From the NCBI GenBank assembly GCA_964615095.1, contig CAZTPX010000039.1:1-64000 (forward strand): a stretch of DNA of 64,000 nucleotides, in the 5' to 3' direction. The position numbers and the translations under genes are program-made. Source of the DNA: JANXQG01 sp964615095 (GTDB lineage Bacteria; Planctomycetota; Planctomycetia; Pirellulales; Thermoguttaceae). Under the pieces are notes generated by a model. The model searched no databases and was not told the DNA's origin. It worked only from the letters and a program-made list of their open reading frames with translations. The first letter of the stretch is position 1, and each line of letters starts with the position of its first letter. This document shows positions 42,001 to 51,013 of this stretch, piece after piece.

Positions 42001-43082
42001 CGTACGCCGCCGAACGGCTGCCGCACCGCCAGGGCTTCGGCCTGCAAACGCTCGGCATGCGGTCCTTCCATCTGCGCGAGCAAGCGATCATAGAAGGTGT
42101 CGCGGTAGACGGCGATCTGCTGAACCAGCCACGACAGCGTCACGCTCGAATCGTGGGCTTCGGGCCGGTTGCCGCTGATCCGCGAGCCCATCAGGATCGT
42201 GCCGGCCAGAACGGCGGCCGCCTCGAACAGCATTTCATCGTAAGGCAGGGTGCCGCGGTGCTCGATGCGTTCCATCATGGCATCCAGCGATACCTGCTGC
42301 AAGATGAAGCGGCGGCAGCGGCCCGCGTTGTCCAGTTTGCCCAGGTCCCATTGGCCAAAGAGATAATTCGGCCGCTTGTTCACCGGATGATCGAAGTCGT
42401 AGGCCCGGGGATCGACCGCCAACTCTTCCAGCAAGGCAGGGTCGAACATCGATTCGAATTGCATGGAAGGATCGAGGCCTTCGAGGATCGTAAGGGCACG
42501 GGCGACCAAGTCGTGATAGCGACCCACGCCCACGCCTACCCCGCGGATGAAGAGCGGGATGGGCCGCACCCATTCATGGGCGTAGGGCTGAATTTTCTGT
42601 TGCGTGCGCAGCACGGCGACGGGCCGGTGGCCGAGATAATCGTTCAGTTGGGCAATCGCGCCGCCGACGATGCGATCGCTTACGTCCCATGGCCCCCCTT
42701 GCTGCAATACGGCCTCGCAGACGCGGCCGATGAATAGCGGCTGGAAGAGCGTCTCCTCCGACTGGTGGAAGAGCAGATCAGCGTGGAACTGGCGGTAGCC
42801 GGGCAGCGTCTTGTCGAAGACCAGCCCCAGCACGGCTTCGGCCTGATCGATTTGCCGGAAGGCCTCGCCGCGGCCGTGTAGATCCTGCAGGGTTTTGGCC
42901 AGGAAGCGGTGCATCGCCTTCCAAGTCGGTTCCAGCCGTTCCGGGTTCGCATCGATTAGCTCGAAGAGATGATTGATGTTAAGCAGGAACCGGGAATCTG
43001 GCGTGCCGGAAGAAAAGTTGAGATATCCGAGGATTTCCTGCCCCGTCTTGTCGGCATCGGTCCTCTGGCCCAGTTGTTTCAT
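39072..43082 (-). CDS. Very large protein of unknown function
   Basis: A 1336-residue soluble protein with no signal peptide, membrane segment or motif I recognise. It is mostly helical. An acidic linker near residues 700-745 (NEDDDIDDIYGAAYEGVTF, then EDDIEGEMLEGGDTGGEA) divides it into two large parts. The N-terminal part includes GYLNFSSGTPDSRFLLNINH and a glycine segment RGVGVGVGRYHDL. Helical repeats in the middle could be scaffold-like. The ATG at 43082 is preceded by GGAG at 7 bases. It is divergent from the PQQ gene. Probably a lineage-specific cytoplasmic protein; no function is claimed. Confidence 0.75.
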   Translation of the reverse strand: MKQLGQRTDADKTGQEILGYLNFSSGTPDSRFLLNINHLFELIDANPERLEPTWKAMHRFLAKTLQDLHGRGEAFRQIDQAEAVLGLVFDKTLPGYRQFHADLLFHQSEETLFQPLFIGRVCEAVLQQGGPWDVSDRIVGGAIAQLNDYLGHRPVAVLRTQQKIQPYAHEWVRPIPLFIRGVGVGVGRYHDLVARALTILEGLDPSMQFESMFDPALLEELAVDPRAYDFDHPVNKRPNYLFGQWDLGKLDNAGRCRRFILQQVSLDAMMERIEHRGTLPYDEMLFEAAAVLAGTILMGSRISGNRPEAHDSSVTLSWLVQQIAVYRDTFYDRLLAQMEGPHAERLQAEALAVRQPFGGVRQHFNQHLARRRAEQLQHVHLAELFARMGYTAAAQRQARVVPVASARLKCDIHCRLTTAHLAIEEVHSAAGAKRPTDDDPAPRLDSAARLLEESVDLLHRAIECGALVDPWNILGFGGQYSLFPSPENSVYDHRIDELIGLVGSIFTVGVQIQKEAAAVGVTDLESRVSQRLDVLADWWDKFATTEVGSVESFSGRETRESADHVASALRAWHEAGAASGDLAFWRQRAEQFRSPKAYALVVDALLEQRSPVAAMALLVQWLSQADQIPLVEEDYSFHNLAMDWMQDLWDDFEEGEAKDTLTPQQRWALTRKFLDYLEANAEEHWTVPRFELATEESAGGENEDDDIDDIYGAAYEGVTFRGSTEDDIEGEMLEGGDTGGEATDFELMGEAERIVGRLTFLANLAQLWKLAAVDSFGSDLPAAQREPVFAAWLDQAMKNRQQLLELLDTVYRYRIPPPRGTQEALVEYERHRSVKEMLLEQIIATCVETGDAVRLIRVVMDRRTPFEGQEAWEEPAEAALKAVLRGDPQGVRSVWRRLVSAFGQQTLLYVALARSGHPQRIVASRGLQTVLRRLLAYLPRLGLLKETVQLISTIQEMETNHPVGPGAITEFDQMFKIGCRAVVRSLVAASEGWSEPDGTSPSDDGELIAFLEQATESLLRAWLTHSHGVRLSVLESVNSRGPWQELKRFIEQYGSDLFTQRFMNHGNLRGILHQGVDAWLNSMAEEPDEEDHFRLLDDLDSRIPREEAVRWLSIALEAVVENYAEYVDYNSTTTQSDRGDMLYTLLDYLRLRASYDRVAWNLQPVVLAHEVLVRSGHDEAADVWRAAVAERTASIAEDHLKRFTRLNRKYGMRLPSIADRLGERFVRPLVVDRLCALIEPAMNEAHDKPPPGEALPDDEPSAFVRLEQGIGEFTRDISGAGFDVPAWLDTLEQEVDRVLSDGPEEEELPDPQLPVLQVMLTREEVRRQVKALGSSS

Positions 43083-43270
43083 GCAAGATCTCCGTCGCTT
43101 GCTCCATGCACCGCAAGCCTGTGTATTATCTTTGTCCCGGCCTTAATTGTAGGAAACTGAGAGAAAATGTGTTAGAACCCCCCCTTGTTACCGATTCTCC
43201 GCGTGCTTTTTTCACCAACTTGGACTATCATAGAAGCAGATTCTTGTTCAAAGCACGAGGGAGAACGGCG

Positions 43271-44842
43271 ATGCGATATTTCTCGTTGGCCGCAGTATTG
43301 GGCGTGTTGTTGTCCTGGACGGGGCAGTTGTCGGCTGCCCTGAACGACGAAATTATAACGGAAGCCATGGCCCAGCGCTATGGCCTGACCCGCGTATGGG
43401 TTACCCAGGCCCAGGTCAACTCGGGGCAAGGCCGCCTGCAGGCGGTCGTGCTGTATGACGGCGTACTCTACGCCCAATCGAGCCGCGCGACCCTGGAAGC
43501 AATCGACGCGGAGACGGGCCAGAAACTCTGGGCGAAATTGGTCGGGCAACCCAACCATCCCAGCCTGCCCCCCAGCGCGTCGCGCGACCTGGTTGCCACG
43601 ATCAACGGCTCCACGCTCTTCGTGTTGAACCGCTACACCGGCGATATCCTCTATCAGACCACGATCGACGGCGCTCCCGGCGGCGGGCCGGGGCTGAGCA
43701 ACAAGCGGGCCTATGTGCCGATGGTCACGGGTATGATCCTCGCTTATCGCCTGGAGCCGGTGGTCGACGCGGCCAAGGAACTTGGCAAGCTCAACGTGCA
43801 TGCCCCGGACATGACGGACGAGGAAAAGAAAGAACAGGCCAAGAAGGATGAGGAAGAACGCCGCGAGAACATTCGCATCCGCCAGGAATACGTGCCGCCG
43901 CTGGCTTGCAGTTCGACAGGACGGGGCCTGGTTCCGCCGCTGGTAACCACGCAGAATCGCGACGAGGAATACGTGACCTGGGTTACCGATCGCGGCTATT
44001 TGTACGTCGGCCGCGTCGATCGTCGCTCGGCAGACAAGTTTGTCGCCACCTACCGACTCGGCACCAAGGGGACCTTCAGCAATCCACCCGCCTACTTGCC
44101 GCCGGATCCCAAAGTGCTGGGCGATTCGGGTATCGTTTTCGCCGGTTCCAGCGATGGTTACGTCTATGCGGTGTTGGAACGCTCGGGCGAGTTCCAGTGG
44201 AAATTTGCCGCCTCGGAACCGGTCATCGATTCGCCGGTGGTCATTGAAAATCGCGTCTATGTGACCACGGAACTGGGCGGCATGTTCTGCCTGAACGCCA
44301 AGACCGGAAAGCAGATCTGGTGGGCCCCGGACTTGCTGCACTTCGTGGCGGCGGGTAAGCGGCGGGTGTATGCCGCCGACAAGCTGGACCGCCTGCGGAT
44401 CATCGACGCCCGCACCGGCGCCACGCTCGACAACATGCCCACAAGCACCTTGCCGATCAAGATCAGCAACGGCCAGACGGACCGGATCTACCTGGGATCC
44501 GAAGATGGCGCCATCCAATGTCTGCGCGAGTTGGACCAGCCCAAGGTGGTTGTCTACAACGAAAGCCGCAAGCCGTTGCCCGACGAGGAGCCGCCCAAGG
44601 CGGCGCCCAAACCCAAGCCCAAGCCCGTCGACAGCGGCGCGCCCAAGGTAGCTCACGACCGTCCCGCACCCAAGAAGAAGGCTGCGGCGAAGAAGGACGA
44701 CGCTGGCGACGCGGCCGCCGATGACGATGCGCCCGCGGACAAACCAGCCAAGCCCGCCAAAGGCAAAGCCAAGGCCAAGGCCAAGGCAGCCGCCAAGGGC
44801 AAGAAGGATGCTGATGCCGGCGAGGACAATCCCTTCAAATAA
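43271..44842 (+). CDS. Secreted PQQ-like beta-propeller protein
   Basis: About 523 residues. An N-terminal signal peptide (MRYFSLAAVLGVLLSWTGQL, cut near SA-AL) precedes about six PQQ/WD-like blades, with phrases such as LEAIDAETGQKLWAKLVGQ, LNRYTGDILYQTTIDG, and GSSDGYVYAVLERSGEFQWK. Cofactor-binding residues are not evident, so it is more likely a BamB-like structural propeller than a dehydrogenase. The last 95 residues are a Lys/Ala/Pro-rich tail. The ATG at 43271 is chosen because it begins the signal peptide; the open frame from 43106 adds unlikely sequence. It heads a group of envelope genes. Confidence 0.88.
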   Translation: MRYFSLAAVLGVLLSWTGQLSAALNDEIITEAMAQRYGLTRVWVTQAQVNSGQGRLQAVVLYDGVLYAQSSRATLEAIDAETGQKLWAKLVGQPNHPSLPPSASRDLVATINGSTLFVLNRYTGDILYQTTIDGAPGGGPGLSNKRAYVPMVTGMILAYRLEPVVDAAKELGKLNVHAPDMTDEEKKEQAKKDEEERRENIRIRQEYVPPLACSSTGRGLVPPLVTTQNRDEEYVTWVTDRGYLYVGRVDRRSADKFVATYRLGTKGTFSNPPAYLPPDPKVLGDSGIVFAGSSDGYVYAVLERSGEFQWKFAASEPVIDSPVVIENRVYVTTELGGMFCLNAKTGKQIWWAPDLLHFVAAGKRRVYAADKLDRLRIIDARTGATLDNMPTSTLPIKISNGQTDRIYLGSEDGAIQCLRELDQPKVVVYNESRKPLPDEEPPKAAPKPKPKPVDSGAPKVAHDRPAPKKKAAAKKDDAGDAAADDDAPADKPAKPAKGKAKAKAKAAAKGKKDADAGEDNPFK

Positions 44843-44867
44843 GTCGCCCTCTTCGGCATAGGGCGAC
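44843..44867 (+). terminator. Hairpin right after the PQQ gene
   Basis: GTCGCCCT and AGGGCGAC form a perfect 8-pair stem with a 9-base loop, directly at the stop codon. No U-run follows, so it may be an attenuator or an mRNA-stabilising stem rather than a complete terminator. Confidence 0.5.
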
Positions 44868-45137
44868 TAAAGTCACCCCTGCGGCGTCGGCATGCGACAG
44901 TTATTGATTCGCCGGTCCTTCCTGCGTCAACTCTACCGCCCGGTCAACTTCTGTCGTTGCTGGCAGTTCTAATGCCTTGCGCGATTGTGCGAGCAGCGGG
45001 CACCGCCTGTAACGCCTGTTCCGACGAGTGGTTGCCTCGTTGCCGCCGGGAAGGCCGGTTTCGCTTATCCCCTGCTGAAAATCCGGTCGATTCGAAACAT
45101 CAGGTAGTATCGTCAACGGATGACGGAGCGGTATGCA

Positions 45138-46541
45138 ATGAACGGATTCCAGCTTGCGCATCTACTCAAGCGCCTTGTGCGCGGTCCGCAGCCGCGGCGT
45201 GTGTCCATTATCACAGGGCTGGCCACCCTGAGTATGGTTGTGATCGGCCTGGCGTGGCTCGTCAGCGGCCCATGGAGCAGGGGCAGCGGCGAGCGGCACG
45301 ACCTCGTTCGCGCCACGCTCACCGACTCGCCTTCGTGGGACCGCGTGAGACCGGAATGGCCCAAGTATCTACCCGAATTGCCCCCGCTTTCCGCTGGCGC
45401 GGTGTCGCCCGCGTCAGCAGGCGAAACCGTGACGCCCCCCGTTTTGCACGATGCGGCGGATATCGACGTCCCGCCTTCGATCCCGGCAGGGCCGGAACTG
45501 TTTGCGCCGGCGGCACAACCTCGACCGCCGGCGCAAAACACGCTGCCGCAACTCGCGGTTTCTCGGCTTCCGGCGCCCTTACCTGCCCCTGCGCCTTTGC
45601 CTACACTTTCGCCCCCGACGATCCCTGCGTCACCGGGCCGACTGCCTCCGCCGCCGCAAATACGTTCGGAAGCGATGGAAAAAATCGCGATGCAATCCGA
45701 CCAGCAGATCCGCCATGGCTTCGAACTGGCGGGCCGCGGCGCCATCTTTGCTGCCCGGGCCGAGTTCATCGCCGCACTGCGATTGATTGCCCAGGGATTG
45801 GACAACGACGGCAACACGGCAATCCACAGCCAGTCGCTGGTTGCCGCACTCACGGCCATGAAAGAAGCCCAGGATTTTATCCCGGCCGCCGGGAAGTTCG
45901 AAGGCGAACTGGATTTGCCGCCGATCGTTGCTGGCCATCGCACGCCCGTGCTGAAGACTGTGCCCGCGGACCAGTTGCAGTCCATGCGTGCCCTGAAGCA
46001 GTACTTCACCTTTGCCCAGGAGCAACTTGCCCTGGCTGCCGGGCGGGAAGTCTCCGGCTCCATCGCCTTGGGAGCGCTGGGCAAGTTGCACGCGGCCCTG
46101 GCCGGCAAGCCGAACCCCGAGATTGTCGCTCCCGAAGCGAAGGCCGTCACCTTCTTTCAGGCGGCTATCTTGGTCTGCCCGCGAAACTACATGGCGGCGA
46201 ACGACCTGGGCGTCCTCTTGGCGCGCAATGGCGATCTGATGGGCGCCCGCCGCATGCTGGAACACAGCGTGCTGGTCAACCGCCGCTCGGAGAATTTCAA
46301 CAACTTGAGCGTCGTCTACCGCCGCCTCGGACAGCAGCGACTGGCGGAACTTGCCACCCAAAAGGCCCTGGCAGCCAAAGCGGCGGAAACTGCCCGGCAA
46401 AGGAACGCCAGCCTCTTGGCCGGCGGCTCGGTGCAGTGGGTCAACCCCGCCGACCTGGTCCAATCGCAGGAACCGTGGGTCGATCCCTCCGCCAAGCCGG
46501 CGGCGACCGCCAACCAGCAAGGGCCCGCAGTGAGGCGTTAA
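45138..46541 (+). CDS. Membrane-anchored TPR protein
   Basis: About 467 residues. Residues 25-45 (VSIITGLATLSMVVIGLAWL) form a membrane anchor, followed by a long Pro/Ala-rich spacer (about 60-175) that would reach across the periplasm. The C-terminal part (about 185-450) is helical with TPR-like repeats (AANDLGVLLARNGDLMGARR, NNLSVVYRRLGQQRLAELAT). I prefer the ATG at 45138, nine bases after GGAG, to the ATG at 45120. It lies just before the Wza-like export gene, so a role in assembling or regulating envelope polysaccharide export is plausible. Confidence 0.8.
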   Translation: MNGFQLAHLLKRLVRGPQPRRVSIITGLATLSMVVIGLAWLVSGPWSRGSGERHDLVRATLTDSPSWDRVRPEWPKYLPELPPLSAGAVSPASAGETVTPPVLHDAADIDVPPSIPAGPELFAPAAQPRPPAQNTLPQLAVSRLPAPLPAPAPLPTLSPPTIPASPGRLPPPPQIRSEAMEKIAMQSDQQIRHGFELAGRGAIFAARAEFIAALRLIAQGLDNDGNTAIHSQSLVAALTAMKEAQDFIPAAGKFEGELDLPPIVAGHRTPVLKTVPADQLQSMRALKQYFTFAQEQLALAAGREVSGSIALGALGKLHAALAGKPNPEIVAPEAKAVTFFQAAILVCPRNYMAANDLGVLLARNGDLMGARRMLEHSVLVNRRSENFNNLSVVYRRLGQQRLAELATQKALAAKAAETARQRNASLLAGGSVQWVNPADLVQSQEPWVDPSAKPAATANQQGPAVRR

Positions 46542-46572
46542 GGGCCGACAACTAAACTGGAAATCCGAAATC

Positions 46573-46729
46573 CGAATTTCGAAATCCGAAACAAATCGGA
46601 AGTTCAAATTGCGGAAATCGAAAACGTCAAAGTCGAAAACGAAACCCGAAAATCGTTGCAAGTCCGGCTGTTTAGAACATTGAGAATTCCGATTTTGAAT
46701 TTGTTTCGGATTTCGATATTCGAATTTCG
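46573..46729. repeat. Inverted repeat upstream of the export gene
   Basis: Arms at 46573-46608 and 46694-46729 share CGAAATCCGAAACAAAT in opposite orientations with a few mismatches. The whole 46549-46740 gap is rich in AATCCGAAAT units. This is a common type of intergenic repeat and directly precedes the ribosome binding site of the next gene. Confidence 0.7.
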
Positions 46730-46749
46730 TGCTTGGTAGGAGTTCGATC

Positions 46750-47976
46750 ATGAAAGCAACCCGTGAAGTCTTGAAACTGTCGCTCTTTGGGTCTATCCAG
46801 CGCCGCTGGTTAGTGGCCAGTCTGATAGTTGCCGTGCTCGTGGGCACCGCGACAGCGGTTGTCACGGGCGGCGATCCGATCATCCAGCCGATTCCGGCGG
46901 GTCAGGCTGCCGTTGCTCCCTGCCAAAATCTGGGGCCGGCGGCGCCGTTTCCCATCTATGCCGTGGATTGCGCAGCGAACTGTTGCCAGGGCCGCAATTG
47001 CCACTGGGAAGACGCCCGTCTGGTCGCCTGGCAGTGCTACGCCCAGGGGGAATACGTGGGGCATGCGCGGACGGAACACGTTACCGACTATCGCCTTCGC
47101 GTCGACGACCAGTTGGACATGCTCTATCGTATCACCCGCGATGAAACGCGCATGCCCTACAAGCTGAACGTGGGCGACGAGATCCGCGTCGAATCGTTCA
47201 CCGATCCGGAACTCAATCGCGCCTTGATGGTACAGCCCGACGGCATGGTCACCCTGCGACTCCTGGGCCAGATTCACGCCGCGGGGCAAACGGTCACGCA
47301 ATTGCGCGACACGCTGGAGGAACAGTACAAGAAGTACTATAAGGTGCCTTCAATCACGGTGACACCCACGAAGGTCAATACGCAACTGGACGATCTCCGT
47401 TCCGTGGTCGATCGCCGTTACGGCATCGGCGGCCAGGGGGCGAACGTGCGCGTCGCGCCCGATGGCACGATTTCGCTTACGGCCATCGGCTATGTCCATG
47501 CCCAGGGCCTCACGCTCAACGAACTGCGGCAGGAAATCAATGAACGCTACCGCGCGAAGATCGAGGGCATGGAGATCATTCCGGTGCTCACCGCCCGAGC
47601 TCCGCGCTACGTCTACGTGCTGGGCGAGGTCCACATACCGGGCCGCTATGAGATGCTGGGTCCCACCACGGCCCTGCAAGCCCTGGCCCTGGCGGGCAGT
47701 TGGAACGTGGGCGCGAACATCTCGCAAGTCGTCGTCTTCCGCCGCGGCGACGATTGGCGATTGCTGGCCACCATGATCGACTTGCAAGGAGCGCTGCGCG
47801 GCAAACAGCCCTGTCCCAAGGGCGAAATCTGGCTCTCCGACAGCGACGTGATCATCGTGCCCAAGGGCCGTATCCTGGAGGCCGACGATTTCATCAACCT
47901 GGTCTTCACGCGCGGCCTGTACGGCGTCTTCCCGCTGCAACCGAGCATTACTTGGACAAAGTTGTCGACCATCTGA
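46750..47976 (+). CDS. Polysaccharide export protein (Wza/Poly_export family)
   Basis: About 408 residues. An N-terminal hydrophobic segment (RRWLVASLIVAVLVGTATAV) targets it to the envelope. The export domain begins YKLNVGDEIRVESFTDPELN near residue 138 and is followed by two to three SLBB-like modules (VRVAPDGTISLTAIGYVHAQ; YVYVLGEVHIPGRYEMLGPT). Such proteins form the outer-membrane or periplasmic conduit for exopolysaccharide. ATG 46750 has TAGGAG 7 bases upstream. A cysteine-rich segment (CAANCCQGRNC, about 77-87) ahead of the export domain is unusual and might bind metal or form disulfides. No cytoplasmic Wzc kinase is adjacent. Confidence 0.9.
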   Translation: MKATREVLKLSLFGSIQRRWLVASLIVAVLVGTATAVVTGGDPIIQPIPAGQAAVAPCQNLGPAAPFPIYAVDCAANCCQGRNCHWEDARLVAWQCYAQGEYVGHARTEHVTDYRLRVDDQLDMLYRITRDETRMPYKLNVGDEIRVESFTDPELNRALMVQPDGMVTLRLLGQIHAAGQTVTQLRDTLEEQYKKYYKVPSITVTPTKVNTQLDDLRSVVDRRYGIGGQGANVRVAPDGTISLTAIGYVHAQGLTLNELRQEINERYRAKIEGMEIIPVLTARAPRYVYVLGEVHIPGRYEMLGPTTALQALALAGSWNVGANISQVVVFRRGDDWRLLATMIDLQGALRGKQPCPKGEIWLSDSDVIIVPKGRILEADDFINLVFTRGLYGVFPLQPSITWTKLSTI

Positions 47977-48128
47977 CGCGGGGAAGAGTCTATAGCTGAA
48001 ACGCTAGTGTCACTCGCCGCCGCGGAAGGTATAGCCGCGGAAGGGTATAGCCGTGTTGCCAACGACCTTGGCGGCGGTTAAGATACGCGAACAGCGAACT
48101 GGCAATATTCACACTGCGGGGAAAAAAC

Positions 48129-49184
48129 ATGCCCGTTGCCTGCCCGTGCCGCGGACCGGGACTCGATCGGGTCCGGCCGTCGATCGCCACTGCGTTCCGC
48201 GTGGCGCTTGCCGCGGCGCTGTTGTTCGCGGCGGCCGGTCGGTCGATTGCCGGGCCGCCGGTCAAAGCGCCCGGCGATAGACCGCACCTGGCCGTGTGGA
48301 TGATGCCGCCCGCCTATGGCGACGGCAGGTGCTTTCGCGAACTGTTTCAACAGCCCGATGCCTGGAAGGACACGCGCTCGGTCGTCGACGTGCTCGGCTA
48401 CGCCGACCTGAACATCAACAAGCAGTTCAGCGACGAGGAGCTGCGGGCATGGTTTCCGCAGCTTCGCCACTGGGGGATCAAGTTTGCCTTGGAGGTCGGC
48501 GCCTTGAAGCCCTGGGGCGAGACGGGCGAGAAAACGTTCAACATCGAGCGGCCCATGTGGGACCGCGTCGAGCGCCTGGGGGGCAGCCTGTACGCGATTG
48601 CCATGGATGAGCCGCTGTGTTGCGCCCGCCAGGAGATCCACAAGCCGGACGACTACGCCGTGGCGGAGACTGCCCGCTACATCGCCCTGGTCCGCAAGCG
48701 CTATCCGCAGGTGTTGATCGGCGACGTCGAGCCTTACCCGTTTGTGCCCTTGCCCGACCTGATGCGGTGGATCGAAGCCCTGGAGAAGCGCCTGGCCGAG
48801 ATGCACGTGCGCGGGCTGGACTTCTTCCGATTGGATGTCGATTGGGTATGCTTTACGGTCAACGGCCAGGGCTCATGGCGCGAGGTCAAGAAACTGGAGC
48901 AGTATTGCCGCGGCCGCAAGCTGGCCTTCAGCCTGATCTATTGGGCCTCCGGTTATCCCCTGTTGGAGCGGCGGGGACTGGCCGATGATTCGACCTGGTA
49001 CGTCTCGACGCTGCAGCAGGGATACGACTACGCCGCCGTGGGAGGGACGCCGGAACAGTATGTCGTTGAGAGCTGGATCGACGCCCCCGCGCGCTGCGTG
49101 CCCGACTCGGGCGAGTTCACCTTCACGCGGACCGTGCGGGATTTCAGCCGCAAGTTCGCCCCCAGGAGCTTGCCAGCCCGCTGA
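48129..49184 (+). CDS. Secreted TIM-barrel-like protein of unknown function
   Basis: A 351-residue protein with an N-terminal signal (ATAFRVALAAALLFAAAGRS, cut near IAG). The remainder looks like a glycosidase-type barrel: each presumed strand ends in acidic residues (LYAIAMDEPLCC, VLIGDVEPYPF, FFRLDVDWVCF), and SLIYWASGYPLLERR follows. I cannot place it in a glycoside hydrolase family. It lies 150 bases after the export gene on the same strand and converges with the next gene at an 8-base gap. An extracellular enzyme on the exported polymer is a reasonable guess. Confidence 0.65.
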   Translation: MPVACPCRGPGLDRVRPSIATAFRVALAAALLFAAAGRSIAGPPVKAPGDRPHLAVWMMPPAYGDGRCFRELFQQPDAWKDTRSVVDVLGYADLNINKQFSDEELRAWFPQLRHWGIKFALEVGALKPWGETGEKTFNIERPMWDRVERLGGSLYAIAMDEPLCCARQEIHKPDDYAVAETARYIALVRKRYPQVLIGDVEPYPFVPLPDLMRWIEALEKRLAEMHVRGLDFFRLDVDWVCFTVNGQGSWREVKKLEQYCRGRKLAFSLIYWASGYPLLERRGLADDSTWYVSTLQQGYDYAAVGGTPEQYVVESWIDAPARCVPDSGEFTFTRTVRDFSRKFAPRSLPAR

Positions 49185-49192
49185 ATCGCCTC

Positions 49193-50572
49193 TTAAATCC
49201 CCTTGCGGCGAAAGTAATAAGTATTCAACGTGCTGCCGGGATGCTGGACGTTGTAGTACTCCAGCACATCGGCAAGACGCGTTAGGATCCAAGGCTGGTT
49301 GGAACTCACCCCGTTCTTCGTGAAGTAGATGTCGTCGGCCAGAAAGACCGCGGCGTGGACGGGCACGCCGTCGTGCGTGGTCAGAATCAGCATGTCGCCC
49401 AACTGCGTGGGGGCCGATAGGCGATAGTAGCCCTTGTTCAGTCCCGCGAGCGAGTGCGTGTCTTCGGCATTATTGTCGAGCGACTCATTGAAGAAGTTGA
49501 ACGCCGACCAGAAACAGTCCTGCGGTATGCCCTTGTCGTCCGCGGCGGCCGGATAACGATACAGGCGGTCGCGCGCGAAACTGGGCAAGAGTTGGACTAG
49601 GCTGATCGTACAGCCCTTCTCCACGCGATGCAAGCCATCGAGAAACGGGGCGATGTCTTTGCGGCGGCCGCCCAGCCCCCAGTACTGCGCCAGTTCCTCG
49701 ACATCGGTCTCGGGACCAACCCGTAGGCGGGCCATGACTGCCCGCTTGCGCGCGATCACCTTCATGAAGCGCCGCTGTTCGGCGTCGCTGGGCAAACTCC
49801 GCAACGCCGGTTGCAAGTCGGCGAACAACAGCGCGTCCTTCCCTTGCGGATAGAGCAACCGCTTCAGCAACGCGATCGATGCGGGGGCCAGCCCGCTATC
49901 TTGCAAGCGCCAGTCGACGTCGCCCGACCGAAAGTAAACGGGATCGATCTGCCCAGCATTCTGCGGGAAAGCCACAAGGGAGGAGTAAAGCTTCGCACGG
50001 ACCTCCGCCGTAAGGTCCAGGATCAGCTTGTCGCCCGGTTCAACCGCAGTCAAACCCGCGTCGCTGCTCCACTTGCCGCTGCCGTCCAAGCGTTTGACCT
50101 CATCTTCCGGCATGCCGGCCGCGCGCAACGTCGCCAGGACCTTTTCCTTGCTATAGCCCGGAAAGTTCCAGCGAATCGGCGGCTCGTTGGCGGGGGGCGT
50201 GACGACAGCAACGGATTCGTCCGGCACGTCGATGGCAAAGAGCATCGATTCGATCTGGCCCCAGGGCCCCTTCTTGCCCGCAACCCAAACCTGCGGCGGC
50301 TCGGTGGGCGCCGCGTCCGAGACGGATACCGTACCTGGTATAGTTGCTGCCGCCCCTGGGGAAGCGGCGGCTTGGTCGCCGCTTCCCCGTGCCTCGGAGT
50401 ATTTCGAGTTACGCAATACCTTGCTGCCCGGCGCCAGCAAGAAGCCGATCGCCAACCAGGGCAAAACGATCACTGCAGCGATAATCGCCACCGCCCACGG
50501 CGGAAAAATCAGCCGAACCGCGGGCCTCACGGCCCCTGCCGCATCACTGGGACATTCGTCTGCTATGGACAT
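49193..50572 (-). CDS. Membrane-anchored protein with NlpC-like C-terminal domain
   Basis: About 459 residues. Residues 22-48 (LIFPPWAVAIIAAVIVLPWLA region) form a membrane anchor. The middle is helical. The C-terminal 110 residues resemble a papain-like NlpC/P60 fold: a candidate catalytic Cys in IPQDCFWSAFNFF, GDMLILTTHDGVPVHAAVFL with a candidate His, and DDIYFTKNGVSSNQPWIL. This would make it a peptidoglycan or protein peptidase of the envelope, but the match is by eye only. The ATG at 50572 starts MSIADECPSD; the frame is open upstream without good sites. Confidence 0.6.
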   Translation of the reverse strand: MSIADECPSDAAGAVRPAVRLIFPPWAVAIIAAVIVLPWLAIGFLLAPGSKVLRNSKYSEARGSGDQAAASPGAAATIPGTVSVSDAAPTEPPQVWVAGKKGPWGQIESMLFAIDVPDESVAVVTPPANEPPIRWNFPGYSKEKVLATLRAAGMPEDEVKRLDGSGKWSSDAGLTAVEPGDKLILDLTAEVRAKLYSSLVAFPQNAGQIDPVYFRSGDVDWRLQDSGLAPASIALLKRLLYPQGKDALLFADLQPALRSLPSDAEQRRFMKVIARKRAVMARLRVGPETDVEELAQYWGLGGRRKDIAPFLDGLHRVEKGCTISLVQLLPSFARDRLYRYPAAADDKGIPQDCFWSAFNFFNESLDNNAEDTHSLAGLNKGYYRLSAPTQLGDMLILTTHDGVPVHAAVFLADDIYFTKNGVSSNQPWILTRLADVLEYYNVQHPGSTLNTYYFRRKGI

Positions 50573-51013
50573 TGCCAATTCCCGGTTCCCCTCTATAAAC
50601 ACCGTTCCAGCCCGAAAGTTTCGGCCGAGACACTGCCCCCATGTGTACTGGCTCACGGCGCATGCTCACCACCCATTCTTCTTCGATCGCATGCGAACTT
50701 CGGTCGGATGGCAGCACGAACTCTATTACAATTATAATGGCCGGATAGGCGCTGATTATTGCACGTGCCCGTAATCGCGCTGATTTTTTCACCCTTGCGA
50801 AGAGATGGCTTTTCAGCGCGGAATAAATTCCGTGCGACGCAGGACCTCGCAGTTCTCCCGCATTGAATCTGCCCTTCCGACTGGATCGTAAATGCGTAGA
50901 ATACAAGTGGCCGGGTGTGGCGCATCGTTTTTCTTTTCGTCCTAAAGTATATACAGGCCGACGGCCTGCACTGGGAAACTGTCCCCCAGCGGCCTTTATC
51001 GCGATCTTCTTCT
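50573..51013. other. Divergent intergenic region
   Basis: This 441-base region separates the NlpC-like gene (minus) from the TPR-sulfotransferase (plus) and must contain both promoters. GCGCTGATT occurs twice about 39 bases apart (near 50749 and 50788). Open frames of 90-120 codons here have no coding character. I cannot assign promoter boxes with confidence. Confidence 0.45.

Noticed and set aside
41391..42737. 448-codon plus-strand frame inside the 1336-residue gene
   Set aside because: Antisense shadow of the larger minus-strand frame, which has the better start and composition.
44957..46555. 532-codon frame overlapping the TPR anchor gene
   Set aside because: Rich in Arg, Cys and Gly with no motif. 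The other frame has a membrane anchor, TPR-like helices and a ribosome binding site.
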